Assembly (NCBI RefSeq): GCF_031755915.1
Contig: NC_083389.1
Span: 22,381,001-22,445,000 of the forward strand
Source of the DNA: Ziziphus jujuba
Taxonomy: Eukaryota > Streptophyta > Magnoliopsida > Rosales > Rhamnaceae
Length of the DNA: 64,000 nucleotides
Direction: 5' to 3'
Shown: positions 12,810-24,000 of the stretch, one piece after another
How positions within the stretch are numbered: position 1 is the stretch's first letter
Layout of the letters: each line of letters opens with the position of its first letter
Notes under the pieces: model-generated
What the model was told of the DNA's origin: nothing
The model's input: only the letters and a program-made list of their open reading frames with translations
Database searches by the model: none
Made by a program: the position numbers and the translations under genes

Positions 12810-12972
12810 GTGAAATTACTTGATTTACCCTCGCTTGATCAGCACGTGCACAACACGTGATTATTCCTTATGCATTTTTAACAGAAGAACCAACGGTACA
12901 AGCAAATAGGAAGCTTAGGGTACAATATATCAGTTTCGACAAAAGTTCGGAGTGCTTAGCTGCCAATATCGC
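12810..12972 (-). repeat. right terminal inverted repeat of the MULE
   Basis: Reverse complement pairs with 7337-7516, as described for the left repeat. It is followed directly by the TTATTTTAG duplication at 12973-12981. Confidence 0.85.
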
Positions 12973-12981
12973 TTATTTTAG

Positions 12982-14560
12982 TTATTTGCTTTAAGTTCTT
13001 TTAATTTACATGTGTGTATTATTTTTCTACATTTTAGATTCCTTTAGGCTTATAGATGTTGTTCATATTTATTTTAGTTTTGGATTTTGATTTTGATCAA
13101 TTAGCTTGCTGAAATTTCAATATTCCAAACCATGTACAAATAAAGCCAAATTTTTAATATCATTTTTTGAAAAAAAAAAAATTCTTATGGAAAAATTAAA
13201 CCTGGGTTTTGAGGTACATTAATATTCGAGTAAAGTGGTGAATAATTTTAGGATCAATTTGGCCTAAAGATACCCATTTTTTGAAACTTTGCTTTAGTTT
13301 ATATCTTTAAAAACTTTATGGATTACTCTTTTAAAGGCCTTTTTTTTGGGGCTAAATTAACCTTAAATTTCAGTTCTCCATATTGAAACAAAAAAATGTT
13401 ATTGATCTGCTTGAAAATGGTGGTTGAAATATGAGAAACGATTGGATCTTTCAACAAGGTCCACCACCCACATATTAGGAAACCGAATTTGCTCTAAATC
13501 TGATCGGAGGTTGAAGAAGACTATAATTGGGCAGGGTTGTTTGGGTCAAGTCTAGGGTATTTGGGTTAGCTTGGTGGCTTGGTGGAAGCTAAAGTCAGCT
13601 TGACTGAAGTAGGAGGAAATGCGAGCTAGGCTATTGGTGTATGGGCATGAGTGTTTTGGGCCTAGGTCAGCTGATGCAAGAACACTTGTATTGAATGTGC
13701 GAATTTGTCTTAATGATACTATGGTTTATGGGTCTCGAATCCAAATTAGTCTCCGTGGAGTTCTTCTGATATTTACCAGATTCTTTAAAATTATGATGGC
13801 TGTAATTTTGTTTTATTGAATTTAACTTTTATTTTTGATTTTTGATTCTATTTTTTTGTAATAAAATTTATATTTTTATTTGTTCACTTTTTTTTTAATA
13901 CATATTATTTATTTTTGTTAAGCATGATGATTTATTTATTACCAAGCAAAGGTGAATACTATATTATGTGAGAACGGATCTAAAATATGGGGATGAGTTT
14001 GTTTTCCCAACTTGCTACGAAGTTGCCCAACTAACAAAGTACCAAGAGTTTTGTTCTATGTTGTTGAAGTATATTCGCTTTTTTAAGGACACAATTGAAA
14101 GGAAGATAGAAGGGGATCCACAACTTCCTAGGTAATAAGAAGTGATGGTTTGAAGATCATGAAACATAAAGCCATTGGTTAGAGAAGAGCTTGAAGTAGA
14201 AGACCTAAAAATTCGATTGAAGTTGGTTTTGACTGTGGAAAAAATAGAAGTTGCCTAAAATGCGAGGCTAAAAATATGATATTCATCAACAAAGGAACTT
14301 GAAAGGCAATGGACTATGCTTAAAGCTTCCACAAATTTAGAAACAAAGGGAGCAAATGAAGGTTTAATGGAACTTGAGAGCCCTAACAACTAAAAGAAAA
14401 TTAGGAAAGAGATTTTTGGTCATCTTAGAGCCGAAACTCTATAAAAATGATTTCATATATGCATTATTGAGGTTTTATACTTTCATAAATTCTACTTCTT
14501 GTTTTAGTGTGTTACTTTGATTTTCCAAATTTCACCTAAAATAAAAATAACAATTGAAAA
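12982..14560 (+). other. old retrotransposon-like DNA right of the MULE
   Basis: Mostly non-coding. About 13768-13910 is a direct repeat of 6968-7140. A frame at 13968-14135 stays open for 55 codons and has a protein-like composition (KYGDEFVFPTCYEV, then KYIRFFKDTIERK). Further short open pieces continue to about 14400. I do not recognise the protein; a retrotransposon origin is a guess from the context. Confidence 0.35.
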
Positions 14561-14653
14561 CTTTTGAAACTTTATAAATGATCTTGTGGTGCAATGAATG
14601 GCCGAGAGAGGTGAAGACAGAGAAAGGACCCAAAGCCAATAACCCATCAGTGT

Positions 14654-14660
14654 TACGTGG
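14654..14660 (+). promoter_or_regulatory. ACGT-core (G-box-like) element upstream of the CP29-type gene
   Basis: TACGTGG contains the ACGTG core bound by plant bZIP and light-signalling bHLH factors. It lies about 155 bases upstream of the TATA box, a usual distance for nuclear genes of chloroplast proteins. A single short match is weak evidence. Confidence 0.3.
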
Positions 14661-14811
14661 GAAGGCATCCAATGGAGATACCTTACAACGCTTTGCAAGT
14701 TGCACATATACCTTCATGAGGCACAACTAGATCTCCCAGCTGCCATCTTTATCGTCAATTGGCAATTAAAACCATCAACAATTTTGATTCAATTTGGGAA
14801 AACGCCGAGTC

Positions 14812-14818
14812 TATAAAT
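14812..14818 (+). promoter_or_regulatory. probable TATA box of the CP29-type gene
   Basis: TATAAAT lies about 270 bases before the start codon. Transcription would begin near 14845, giving a 5' leader of about 240 bases that includes the TTA microsatellite. Confidence 0.5.
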
Positions 14819-14950
14819 CCACTTGCTTCACTTGTGTATACACTGAAACTTCGTGATCTTCACCGCAGCCTATCCATACCCCACCTCCAATTTTCCAAAT
14901 TACCCAAACCACCCTCCTACTCTGACGCCCTCTGTAAATATCTTTTCCAT

Positions 14951-14975
14951 TTATTATTATTATTATTATTATTAT
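14951..14975 (+). repeat. (TTA)n microsatellite in the predicted 5' leader
   Basis: About eight TTA units in a row. They sit in the predicted untranslated leader about 110 bases before the start codon, so length variation would not alter the protein. Confidence 0.9.
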
Positions 14976-15083
14976 CGCGTTAAATATCTTTATTCTTATA
15001 TTAAAGGTTGTCTTCTTTACCTTCAAAACCCTCCCTTCCTCTTCAACATTACCTTATCCGTAAGAAGCAAAAGCAAAGCCACC

Positions 15084-17017
15084 ATGTCTGCCTCTGCTTG
15101 TGCTTCGTCTTTAGTCCTCCCTTCTCTATCACCCAAAACTCTCTCTCTCTTCACTCCAAAGCCCTTTTCGCTCTCTTTTTGTGCTCTTTCTTCAACCCCT
15201 CTCAAGCTTCAAGCGAACCTCATTTGCGTTTCTGCTTCTAGAGGGTTTGGGAACTTGTCTTCTCGGTTCGTCCGCAACGTTATTTCTTCCGACCTCGGAC
15301 TGGGAGAGGGGGTCTTGAGCGACACTGGGGCGTCCAGTTTCTCCCCTGACCTCAAACTCTTCGTGGGCAATCTTCCTTTCAGCGTTGACAGTGCCCAGCT
15401 CGCTGGTCTCTTTGAAAGTGCTGGAAATGTTGAGATGGTTGAGGTAAATTTTGAATTTTTTTTATTTTTTATTTTATTTTTTTGAAATTTTGGTGAAAAT
15501 GATATGTGGTGTGATTGTGGGCTTAGGTTTGGGTGGTTGAATATAAATGGAGGTTTCGAGAGGGTCGATTTCAGAAGTTAATGATTTTTTTATTTGAAAG
15601 AGAAAGTACCCCATTTCGTTTATGTAATGAAGTGATTGCTTTTATTAGGTGATTTATGACAAAACGACTGGAAGAAGCAGAGGGTTTGGCTTTGTGACTA
15701 TGTCTACCATCGAGGAAGTTGAAGCAGCTGCTCAGCAGTTTAATGGCTATGTAAGTATGGCTACTTGTTTGATGAGATATGTTAGAATAAAACCATCTTT
15801 TGGAACCATGTTGCCTCTGGCAATCTGCGGGTGCTGTTCTTGGAGGGTAAAAGATATGTAAAATTTTGTATGTTTTGCTTGGTTGCTCCATTGGCAGCTT
15901 CTCAGCAGTTTAATGGCTATGTAAGTATGGCTACTTATTTGATGAGATATGTTAGAATATAACCACCTTTTGCAACCATGTTGCCCCTGGCACTCTGCCG
16001 TGCAGTTCTTGGGAGGTAAAAGATATGTAAAAATTTTGTATGTTTTGTTTGGTTGCTTGATTATGAAATTTACATTGGCTATATTGCTTTCGTATTATAT
16101 GACATAGCTTATTGACCTTTATTTTGTCAATTTCAAGTTCCAAAAAGTGAATGCTTTCATATTGTAATCATTGATTGAGTTAAAGGTGGAGACTCGTCAG
16201 CCCACTTCACCAATAGTCTTGGCCTCTTGGGAGTTTGGTCCATGTTAGAAACTGGGTCAAGCTTTGTTTCGTAGATGTGGAAAAGTTTTAGTTTGGTGCT
16301 TAAATGTAAAGCCTTGCCTGAGGCAGAATTTTTACTTTATTGATTGGTCAATACCATAACTTCTCTGCCAAAAATTACTGTTTATTTGTTATTTTCAAAG
16401 GTTTCATTTCTGAGAAGTATGAAAATTTATGTAACCAAGAATTTGTGACATTCTGTAGGAGCTTGACGGAAGGCCATTGAGGGTGAATTATGGACCCCCT
16501 CCCTCACGTGGAGATGCTCCTAGAGGTGGCAGAGGTAGTTCAGCAGGTTATGATTCTAGTAACCGTGTTTATGTGGGTAACCTTTCATGGGGTGTTGACA
16601 ATGATGCTCTTGAGACACTGTTTAGTGAGCAAGGGAAGGTTTTGGACGCCAGGGTGGTTTATGACAGGGAGAGTGGAAGGTCAAGGGGTTTTGGTTTTGT
16701 AACCTACAACACTGCTGAAGAGGTCATCAGTGCCATTGAATCCTTGAATGGTGTTGTAAGTATATCATACATTTAATATAATGTGTTAGAAGATTTATTT
16801 ATTTATTTAATATACTTTTTTCCAAACATATCTTTCCATGGTAGAGGTATGGTAGGATTTAAATGCTTGCAGTTGGCTGTGTTTGTAATTTGTTGATTAT
16901 CATTTTGGCAACTTAAATTTAGAATTTTAGAGCTCAAACTCTTGTTTTATGCAGGATTTGAATGGAAGAGAAATTCGCGTCACCCCTGCAGAATCTAGGC
17001 CGAGGAGGTCATTCTGA
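15084..17017 (+). CDS. chloroplast 29-kDa-type ribonucleoprotein, two RRM domains
   Basis: Coding exons are 15084-15443, 15649-15750, 16459-16755 and 16955-17017. All introns are GT-AG and all fall between codons. The product is 273 aa. Residues 1 to about 55 are rich in Ser and Ala and poor in acids, as in a chloroplast transit peptide. RRM1 has RNP2 LFVGNL at 92-97 and RNP1 RGFGFVTM at 131-138; RRM2 has VYVGNL at 191-196 and RGFGFVTY at 230-237. Conserved stretches such as [18 protein letters not shown] sequence and the SFARNV/SRFVRNV block mark the plant CP29 group. These nucleus-encoded stromal proteins bind chloroplast mRNAs and affect stability and editing. The linker between RRMs is only about 20 residues, much shorter than the Gly-rich linker of some relatives. 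The ATG at 15084 (ACCATGTC) is preferred over the in-frame upstream ATG at 14853, which would put 77 unlikely residues before the transit peptide. Confidence 0.95.
15724..16062 (+). repeat. 170-bp tandem duplication spanning the exon 2 splice donor
   Basis: 15724-15893 and 15894-16062 are near-identical head-to-tail copies. The unit contains the last 27 bases of exon 2 (GCTCAGCAGTTTAATGGCTAT) plus the donor GTAAGTATGG and intron sequence. Copy 2 therefore carries an intact second donor at 15921, with an AG just before its exon-like block at 15896-15897. Confidence 0.95.
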
Positions 17018-18190
17018 ATATTGAATCTTCTAAATGGCCTGAGCCAACAACAGACTGGGGTATAGATCTTATACCTTTTCCTATGGAGCTCTCTTACACT
17101 GTTTCATTTCGTTTACTGCCCTCCTACATCTTCCTCCTCAATGTGCTTGTATTGTACAAGTACAGTGCTGGAGACAGGCCAAGTTATTTGTTTTAATTAA
17201 ATGATTGATTTCCAACAATTGAAGAGGTTTTTGCTGCATATATCGAATTTCATCTAAACTGATATGAGGCTTTTGCTCCGTCCTAAACTGGACCATTTGT
17301 CCTAAAATGTGTCATTTCTTCATAACAGGGAGTGAGAAACTGTGCAGCTGCACTGCAGCACTTCATTGAAGAATTTGCATAGCACATGCCTTTGACACAT
17401 TTGCCTCTTGGTATGGTGTTTAGTTTTTGACATATATCCCTCAAATGGCTGGGAGATGCAATTATTATGATTTTGTTCTTTCTGTTTTTTACTATGTTCT
17501 GAGTACCTTAGTTCAGTAATGGAACTGATATTTGTTGTATCATTTTCAACGTAAATGGATCTACTTGGTTTTTTGACTCCACAAAAAGATGTGCTGGAAC
17601 ATTACTAGCCATGCCAATTTGCAATTGATCCTAGATTTAGAACTTTTTATTCATGGACGTGCTTAATTATGGAAATGCCAAGAAACTTTGTAGACCTTTT
17701 GTGAAGTAAATAGCTGAGTCGACTGCTTGAACATATTTAGTGATTTTTGATCAGGAGGGTTTAGGCTGACCACTTCCTGAGGGATGGGTCCAAAAAAAGT
17801 GTTAAGAGTAGGGGTGAGTTTTTACCGGATCTGTTTCTAATGAATCAATCTATTTATAGACATTGCCATAACGGGACAAACATATTTTCTATAAAACGCT
17901 TGAACAAATTCGCTTATGGTCTAAGAACAAAAAGAGTCAGATTGATTGCTATATTAGTTTGTATTAAGGATGTCGTTTTGTGCCCCCCCCCCCCCCAAAA
18001 AAAAAAAAAAAGTGTTGAAAATAAAACGAAGCTTGAATTTAGATGACCTCTGGTGGTACTTAGGTTTGATCGTAGGAAGGAGACTACTATAGTAATCTTT
18101 GCTTGTCTGAAGACCATGAAGCCATATTTTTACCCAGAAAGACAATCCTGCTACTTCCAAATCATGACCAGTTGAAGATTGTCCTAAAAT
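17018..18190 (+). other. 3' untranslated and downstream region of the CP29-type gene
   Basis: No gene seen. The 3' untranslated region probably runs some 200-550 bases past the stop. T-rich stretches and AATTAAAT near 17195-17205 could serve polyadenylation. A C14-A15 homopolymer junction lies at 17983-18011. Confidence 0.45.
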
Positions 18191-18556
18191 GGAAATTCCA
18201 TGTGAAAAAAAATACCATTTAAAGATACCTTGAAATGCTTTTTACTGCCTGCCAATTGATTTTATTTTTAGTTGGAGAATGCAAAAATTGTCAAACTTTG
18301 TTAAGAGAGAGCCAGTTTATGTCTAGTGATAATGATATACCAGTTCTGCAAGGACAAGGAAATTCCATGTTTAAAAAAAAAAAAAAAAAACAAAAAAACA
18401 AAATAAAAGATACGTTAAAATGCTTTTTACTGCCTGCCAATTGATTTTTTTTTTGGTTGGAGGACGCATAAATTGTCACACACTGTTAATAGAGAAAGCC
18501 AATTTTTGTCCAGTAATAATGACATATCAGTTCTGCAAGGACGATGAAATGGTAAA
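18191..18556 (+). repeat. tandem duplication in intergenic DNA
   Basis: Two copies beginning GGAAATTCCATGT at 18191 and 18359 share the block TGCTTTTTACTGCCTGCCAA, then a similar 120-base continuation ending near TTCTGCAAGGAC. They differ mainly in the length of an A-tract. There is no coding potential. Confidence 0.85.
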
Positions 18557-19700
18557 ATCATTCGAGTTTTGAGTCCCTAATTCAGTATAAACAAGAAAAA
18601 AAGAAAAACAAAAGAAAATAATAATAATAAAAACAAAACAAAACAGATACTGTGGAACTCTACATGTGTGCATCTCAATCATGGGTAAGTTTTATATACA
18701 ACCTCGTAGTATATCAACAGTGTGACCATCAACGATCATATGACATTTAAAATCAATAAGGCCCCTTTGATAGAGTTTTTTTTTTTTTTTTTTTTGTTCA
18801 AAAGTTCTATTAGATGGTCAAAAATTTTTTTATTCAAAAATGAATATATTTGTCAAGAATTAACAAGCATTTATTGACAAAAAAAAAAATTTTTTTTTAA
18901 GCTGTTTTAAATAAATTCAAATTTTGTGCATATTTAATTTTTTTTTTTTTGTTATCTTATGTGGAAAAACCAATGAACATTTAAAAGCATTTAATATTTT
19001 TTTTTATTTACAACAAAATATTTATCAGTTTTTATATAAATTCTTTTTTTTAAAAAAATTTATTATATAAAATTCTATAGATAAAAAATCTACCTTTATC
19101 AGCTACATGAATCCAAAACTAAATAGTTATCACAGTACATTCAAAATTTAAAGCACTCAATTTTATTGGGATGACAATTTACCCAAAACTGCCCTGTTTC
19201 TGCAGTGCCCTGCTTCTAACGGGGTAGAGATTTCCTGATAAATCAGGATGGTGGAGTGAGGATGGGATAAATTTTTTGTCCAAATTGGAATTAGAGCATG
19301 GTTGGGGAATATAGTCCAGCCACATTTATATGTATATAATAAAAAATATTATATTATTTATTATATATATCTTGTATGGATTATATTATTTATTTTACAT
19401 ATATATATATATATATTATATGATCTAAAAAATGATATGAAAGCTTAACAAGTTTCAAATATAATATTTAAAAAAAATGAGTAGAAAATTTTAATTTAAA
19501 AAAAAAAATAATTCAACTTGAAAACAATGCGGGGAATAAAGATCCCGCCCTAATTCGAGGAATGTTCGTCTCACCCCGACTCTTACCAAAAGGGAATAAG
19601 CGGATCGGATCCGGGATGTCACCCTAATTCCGCTTTACCCTGTTACCTTCCCTTTTACAAAATAAATAGCATATGGACTTTGCCATACATTTTATATATA
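18557..19700. other. intergenic DNA, possible MITE remnants
   Basis: Contains long A and T runs at 18775-19090. At 19160-19650 is a patch of GC-rich sequence (GGATCCGGGATG, CCCGCCCTAATTC, CACCCCGACTC) unlike the surroundings. The contrast suggests insertions of small DNA transposons, but I could not define terminal repeats or target duplications. There are no genes. Confidence 0.35.
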
Positions 19701-21051
19701 TATATATATATATAAGATTAGTATATGCTAAATGGTTTTGTGACTAGTACGACATACATTCATTGTAAGAAAATAAAGAAATGGAAGAAGCGGCTAGTTT
19801 ACCAATCCAAATGTATTGGACTTCCAAGTCAAAAGGATGTGCCATATATCCAATTTTTCTTTTTATAGAATCTTATTCCCTCGTTTGTCGGGGAATACAT
19901 AGAAAAAGCCCGGATATTGGGATTCGACATTCTCAATATTTGTTAAAAATCACATGTGGGGTCCTCCTGCTACTTCAAAAAGGAGCGTGGCGCGCGTGGA
20001 CTATTAGCACTGTTTCCATCAGCGGCTTCCAATGGAGTCCTGCATTCCCATTTTTGTTCTTCAATGTTTGTTGTTTGATGCATTTCATTTATGTCGGTTT
20101 CTTAATGATTCTGAAAAATGGCAAATTTTCAAAACTTACCAAAGTGGGGTTGTGGGAAGAATATATACTGCTGTAGAGTCAGTGACAATGGTTTACCAAA
20201 TAAATTAAAGAACTTCTTCTTTTTCTAGACAGTGTTTTTAATTATTCCTTATTCTGTTTTTTTATACGCTTTCTTTTTAATTTAAGCCCATTAAGTTTTG
20301 ACGTTTCCTTATTCTACCCCGTACAAGTTTTTATCATAGATTCATGCTTCAAAGAAATGTAAAAAAGTAAAACTATGAAGGTAATTCTCTTTCTTCTTCT
20401 TCTTCTTCTTTGTTTTTTAAATTGTTTGGATTTTGTTCTGGAAGAGCTAGGATTCATGCTGTTCTTCTGTTAAAACTTGTATTAAACCTTCTTTCTTCGT
20501 TTTGTTATTTGAGAAATTTGTATGATATGTTTTGAAAGAGAGTTCATATGTTGTGAGGTTTTCATTGTTTCTGCTAAACTAAAGTAAATACCTATTTTTT
20601 CTTCAATAAATATGATTATTTGATTAATTTATTTATCTTATGGTACTGGAATTATTTGCTTTCTCTTTATGGTCCATTTTTAATCTTTTGGAGGGAGAGC
20701 ACTAGAAAAAGGATTTATCACATGACGAATTTTCTTCGATCTTAAGACAAAACTTTTTTTTTTTTTTTTTTTTTATTTAAATAATTATTTCATATGCAAT
20801 GTGGAGCTCACAGGTTTTACATGCTCTTGCAACTAAAAAAGAGGCGCTACTTTGCGTTTGAGCCTCCAAAAAATTTATTTTCTTTTCACATGATTCATGG
20901 TAGATAAGTAAGAAAAGTTTGTTTTTATGGTTCACTTCCAGCTTGAAAACCATAGTTTCCTGGTGATTTATTCCTCAGAAATGCTCTGCTTTATTTTGTT
21001 GCAGGTAGAAGTCACTGATTGAAGTCAGAAAAACTTGTCTATCCAAGCGCT
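19701..21051 (+). promoter_or_regulatory. promoter and 5' leader region of the CNGC15-like gene
   Basis: At 19990-20000 the sequence GGCGCGCGTGG contains CGCG boxes of the type bound by CAMTA calmodulin-binding transcription factors. A TATA-like ATATATA is near 20160. A leader intron is plausible: donor after 20380 (ATGAAG/GTAATT) and acceptor TTGCAG ending at 21004, with a TTC-repeat and T-rich tract between. The exact start and the leader intron are inferred. The 131-codon open frame at 19781-20176 is not accepted as a gene. Confidence 0.35.
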
Positions 21052-24000
21052 ATGGCTCATGGTCAATCAGATTCTGTAAGGTATAGGCTGCTTATGTAAC
21101 TTGTTCAGTAAGTTTTACAAGAACTTCCAATCTGGAACACTTAATTATCTTCCATTAAACTCGTTTCCAAGTCCCAATGTTAGGCTGCATTTAGTTTGGA
21201 CCTATATAGAAATCGGCCACCTTTTTTTTTTTGTTTTTTCTCTCTTTATGTGGTGGCATATATTAATAAACTTTTATTAAGATTGTTCTTGCATAATTAC
21301 AGACATCATGATGATCTTGAATTGCCAAAGTACACATCAAACAGAGGAGGTCATTTGATATTTAAACTGATCTCCAAAGTCACTGGAAAAATTAGAGCTG
21401 ACTTTAGATCAAGGAAGGTTAAAAAGGATGAGATAGGGAAGGCCTTTCGTGGAAAAGTGTTATCTAGAGTCTTCTCTGAGGATTATGAGGTAGTGGAGAA
21501 GCTGATATTGGATCCTCGAGGACCTACTGTGAACAGATGGAACAAGATTTTCTTAGTAGCATGTTTGATTTCTCTTTATGTGGACCCTCTCTTTTTTTAC
21601 TTGCCAGTGGCAAAGGGTACTATGTGCATGGACGTATGTGTAACCCTTGAAGTCGTTCTTACTGTCATTAGGTCACTGGTTGATGCATTTTACATTATTC
21701 AGATTCTTGTTCGGTTCAAAACAGCTTATGTTGCTCCATCCTCTCGTGTATTTGGGAGAGGAGAGTTGGTTATTGACCCTTCAAAGGTGGCTTCAAGGTA
21801 TATTCACAAGGATTTCTGGCTTGACCTTGTGGCTGCCCAACCCCTTCCACAGGTATGTCACTAGTTGCAATAACTGAAGTATGTGTAGGATAATTGTGAG
21901 TAGTAATGATAAGAAGCTATAAGCTCCATAATTGAGAAATGTGAATATAATATATGTGTGTGTGTATAAAACTTTCGGTGAATGTTTATGAAATTAAAAA
22001 TTATAGGATTTTTGAACAAGTATTCTCAGATGTTACTTGTTTCTGGGAATCAATAAACCTTGATTTACAAGTCTACTTTTCTAGATAGAAAAATTTAACA
22101 CAATATCTTGGATGGTTATAGCACTGATCTTTCATAGTTTTCTTCAAATCCTGTGTTCAAACTTTTTATTTGTTTATTTTCCAAGGAGTGGGAAATAAAC
22201 TAAAAAAAAACATTATGATTGTTTTCAAATCGTAATTAGTTATTGGGCATCCAATATGATAGTTTGTATTCCTCGAAAATCAATTGAAGGTAAGGTGCTG
22301 AAGTTATGGTTGCTGGAAGGAATCTTATACTCCTTATAAGCTAGGTTTCATTCAAAAATTGCTGAGAAACACATTTTTTTTGGTAACTTATAGCCTTGAG
22401 TCCAACTTTTGGCTTACTTATATAAATCATCTGTATGTGTGTAATTTTTTTTTTGTCCTTTTTGGGGATCAAAGCAATGATGTTGAGTATTCTCAGCAGA
22501 TCTATAGTTTCACCGTTTACATTGCAGGAAGAGATATCTTTGCTCAATTTTTAAATTTATAATTTTGTTCTTATACATATTTCAGGTTTTGATTTGGATA
22601 GCAATACCACATTTAAGGGGTTCAAGAGTGAGAAGTACTAGACATGTCCTTCGCTTAATTATCTTATTTCAGTATCTCCTGAGGCTTTATCTTATCTTTC
22701 CCCTTTCATCTAAAATTATCAAGGCTACCGGGGTTGTTACAGAAACAGCATGGGCTGGGGCAGCGTATAATCTGATTCTCTACATGTTGGCAAGCCATGT
22801 AAGTACTGTCTCTCTACAATATTGTTCGTCTGCATTTTGAAGGATATTTTTATACTAGGATTCATAGGTGATCTCTTTCTACCTTCAATGGATTTTGATA
22901 AGACTGATGTAAAATGATAAAGTAAACTCTTATTGTTTTCACGTTTTTTGGTAGCAGTTAATGTAGTTATTCCAGCAGGACCTGACTTTGAGCCATTTTG
23001 TCTGTTTTAAGTAGGTTTTAGGATCTTGTTGGTACCTCCTGGCAATTGAAAGGCAAGAAGAATGCTGGAACAAAGTTTGTAGTCTTCAGCATCCAGAATG
23101 CCAATATTGGTATATTGATTGCCATAAAGTTAATGACCCCGGTAGAGACGCATGGTTCAAATCAAGCAATATTTCAGGTCTTTGTGGTGCAAGTAGTGAA
23201 TTCTTTGATTTTGGCATTTATAGTGATGCCTTAAAATTTACTGTTATAGAACCAAGGTTCTTGAACAAGTACTTCTATTGTCTTTGGTGGGGCCTCAGGA
23301 ATTTAAGGTAATGGATTCACTCGATTGCTCATTCTTTGACAATCTAATTCTGTCAGTTTAAAGTGTGTCATGTCAACCTTTTTTTTTTGGCAATAGTGTG
23401 TCATGTCAATTTGATATACAGACTCACTTTTCTATGAGCTTAAACTTTTGAAATTCAATGTGATTTAACAATATCATCTTACATTGTTATGCTTTTGAGA
23501 TTAATGGTAATTTAACATTAATACACAGTAAGACTCACACTAAGACACACCATGATATCATTTTGAAAAAATTACTCATATTCCATTGTATACTGTGCAA
23601 TTTAAATTTTACATCTAGGGTGCAATTTTTGTCTCAGTTAATCAAGGGTGTACTCAGGCATATAAGCATTATTCATTTCTAACTGCTTTTCAATCTGATA
23701 CTACAGCTCTCTGGGACAGAATCTTTTAACAAGTACATATGTTGGAGAAATAAATTTTGCTATTATCATTGCAGTTCTAGGATTGGTGCTTTTTGGACTG
23801 CTTATTGGGAATATGCAAGTAAGTCCAACTTTCCATTCCAACTTTGGATGAGATTTGCATGCAGCTTCAAATTTTCATTCTGTTTCCTATTAGATGGTAG
23901 ATTCTAGTAATTCTCAATTTATTCTTGTAGCAATTATTTCCGGCCAAGTAACTCAGCAAAAGTTTACAGATTTTTCTAGATAAGCCAATGATAAAGAGAA

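Larger units (their letters stand above)
7337..12972 (+). mobile_element. Mutator-like element (MULE), complete ends, dead transposase
   Basis: A 5,636-bp element. Left end GGGATATTGGCAGCT and right end (reverse complement) GCGATATTGGCAGCT start inverted repeats running to about 7516 and 12810. TTATTTTAG occurs immediately outside both ends (7328-7336 and 12973-12981): a perfect 9-bp target duplication. The interior holds a plus-strand transposase pseudogene with the expected order of domains. The inverted repeats differ by many substitutions, but the duplication is intact, so the insertion is a single event not rearranged since. It lies in older retrotransposon sequence. Confidence 0.9.

Noticed and set aside
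14853..15083. Upstream in-frame ATG that would lengthen the CP29-type protein by 77 residues
   Set aside because: The extension includes a long Tyr run encoded by the TTA microsatellite and would bury the transit peptide. The ATG at 15084 has good context and gives the expected N-terminus.
18760..19130. Possible hAT MITE beginning near GGCCCCTTTGATAGAG
   Set aside because: The right side (near 19080-19120) matches the left only weakly as an inverted repeat and no 8-bp duplication was found.
19781..20176. 131-codon open frame upstream of the CNGC15-like gene
   Set aside because: No recognised domain, hydrophobic composition typical of T-rich DNA, no codon pattern of a gene, and it sits where the channel promoter should be. 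Kept only as part of the promoter region.
21196..21302. Open frame start MDLYRN before exon 2 of the channel gene
   Set aside because: It reads through intron sequence. A good donor at 21081 and acceptor at 21301-21302 join MAHGQSDSV to the rest, matching the CNGC15 N-terminus.
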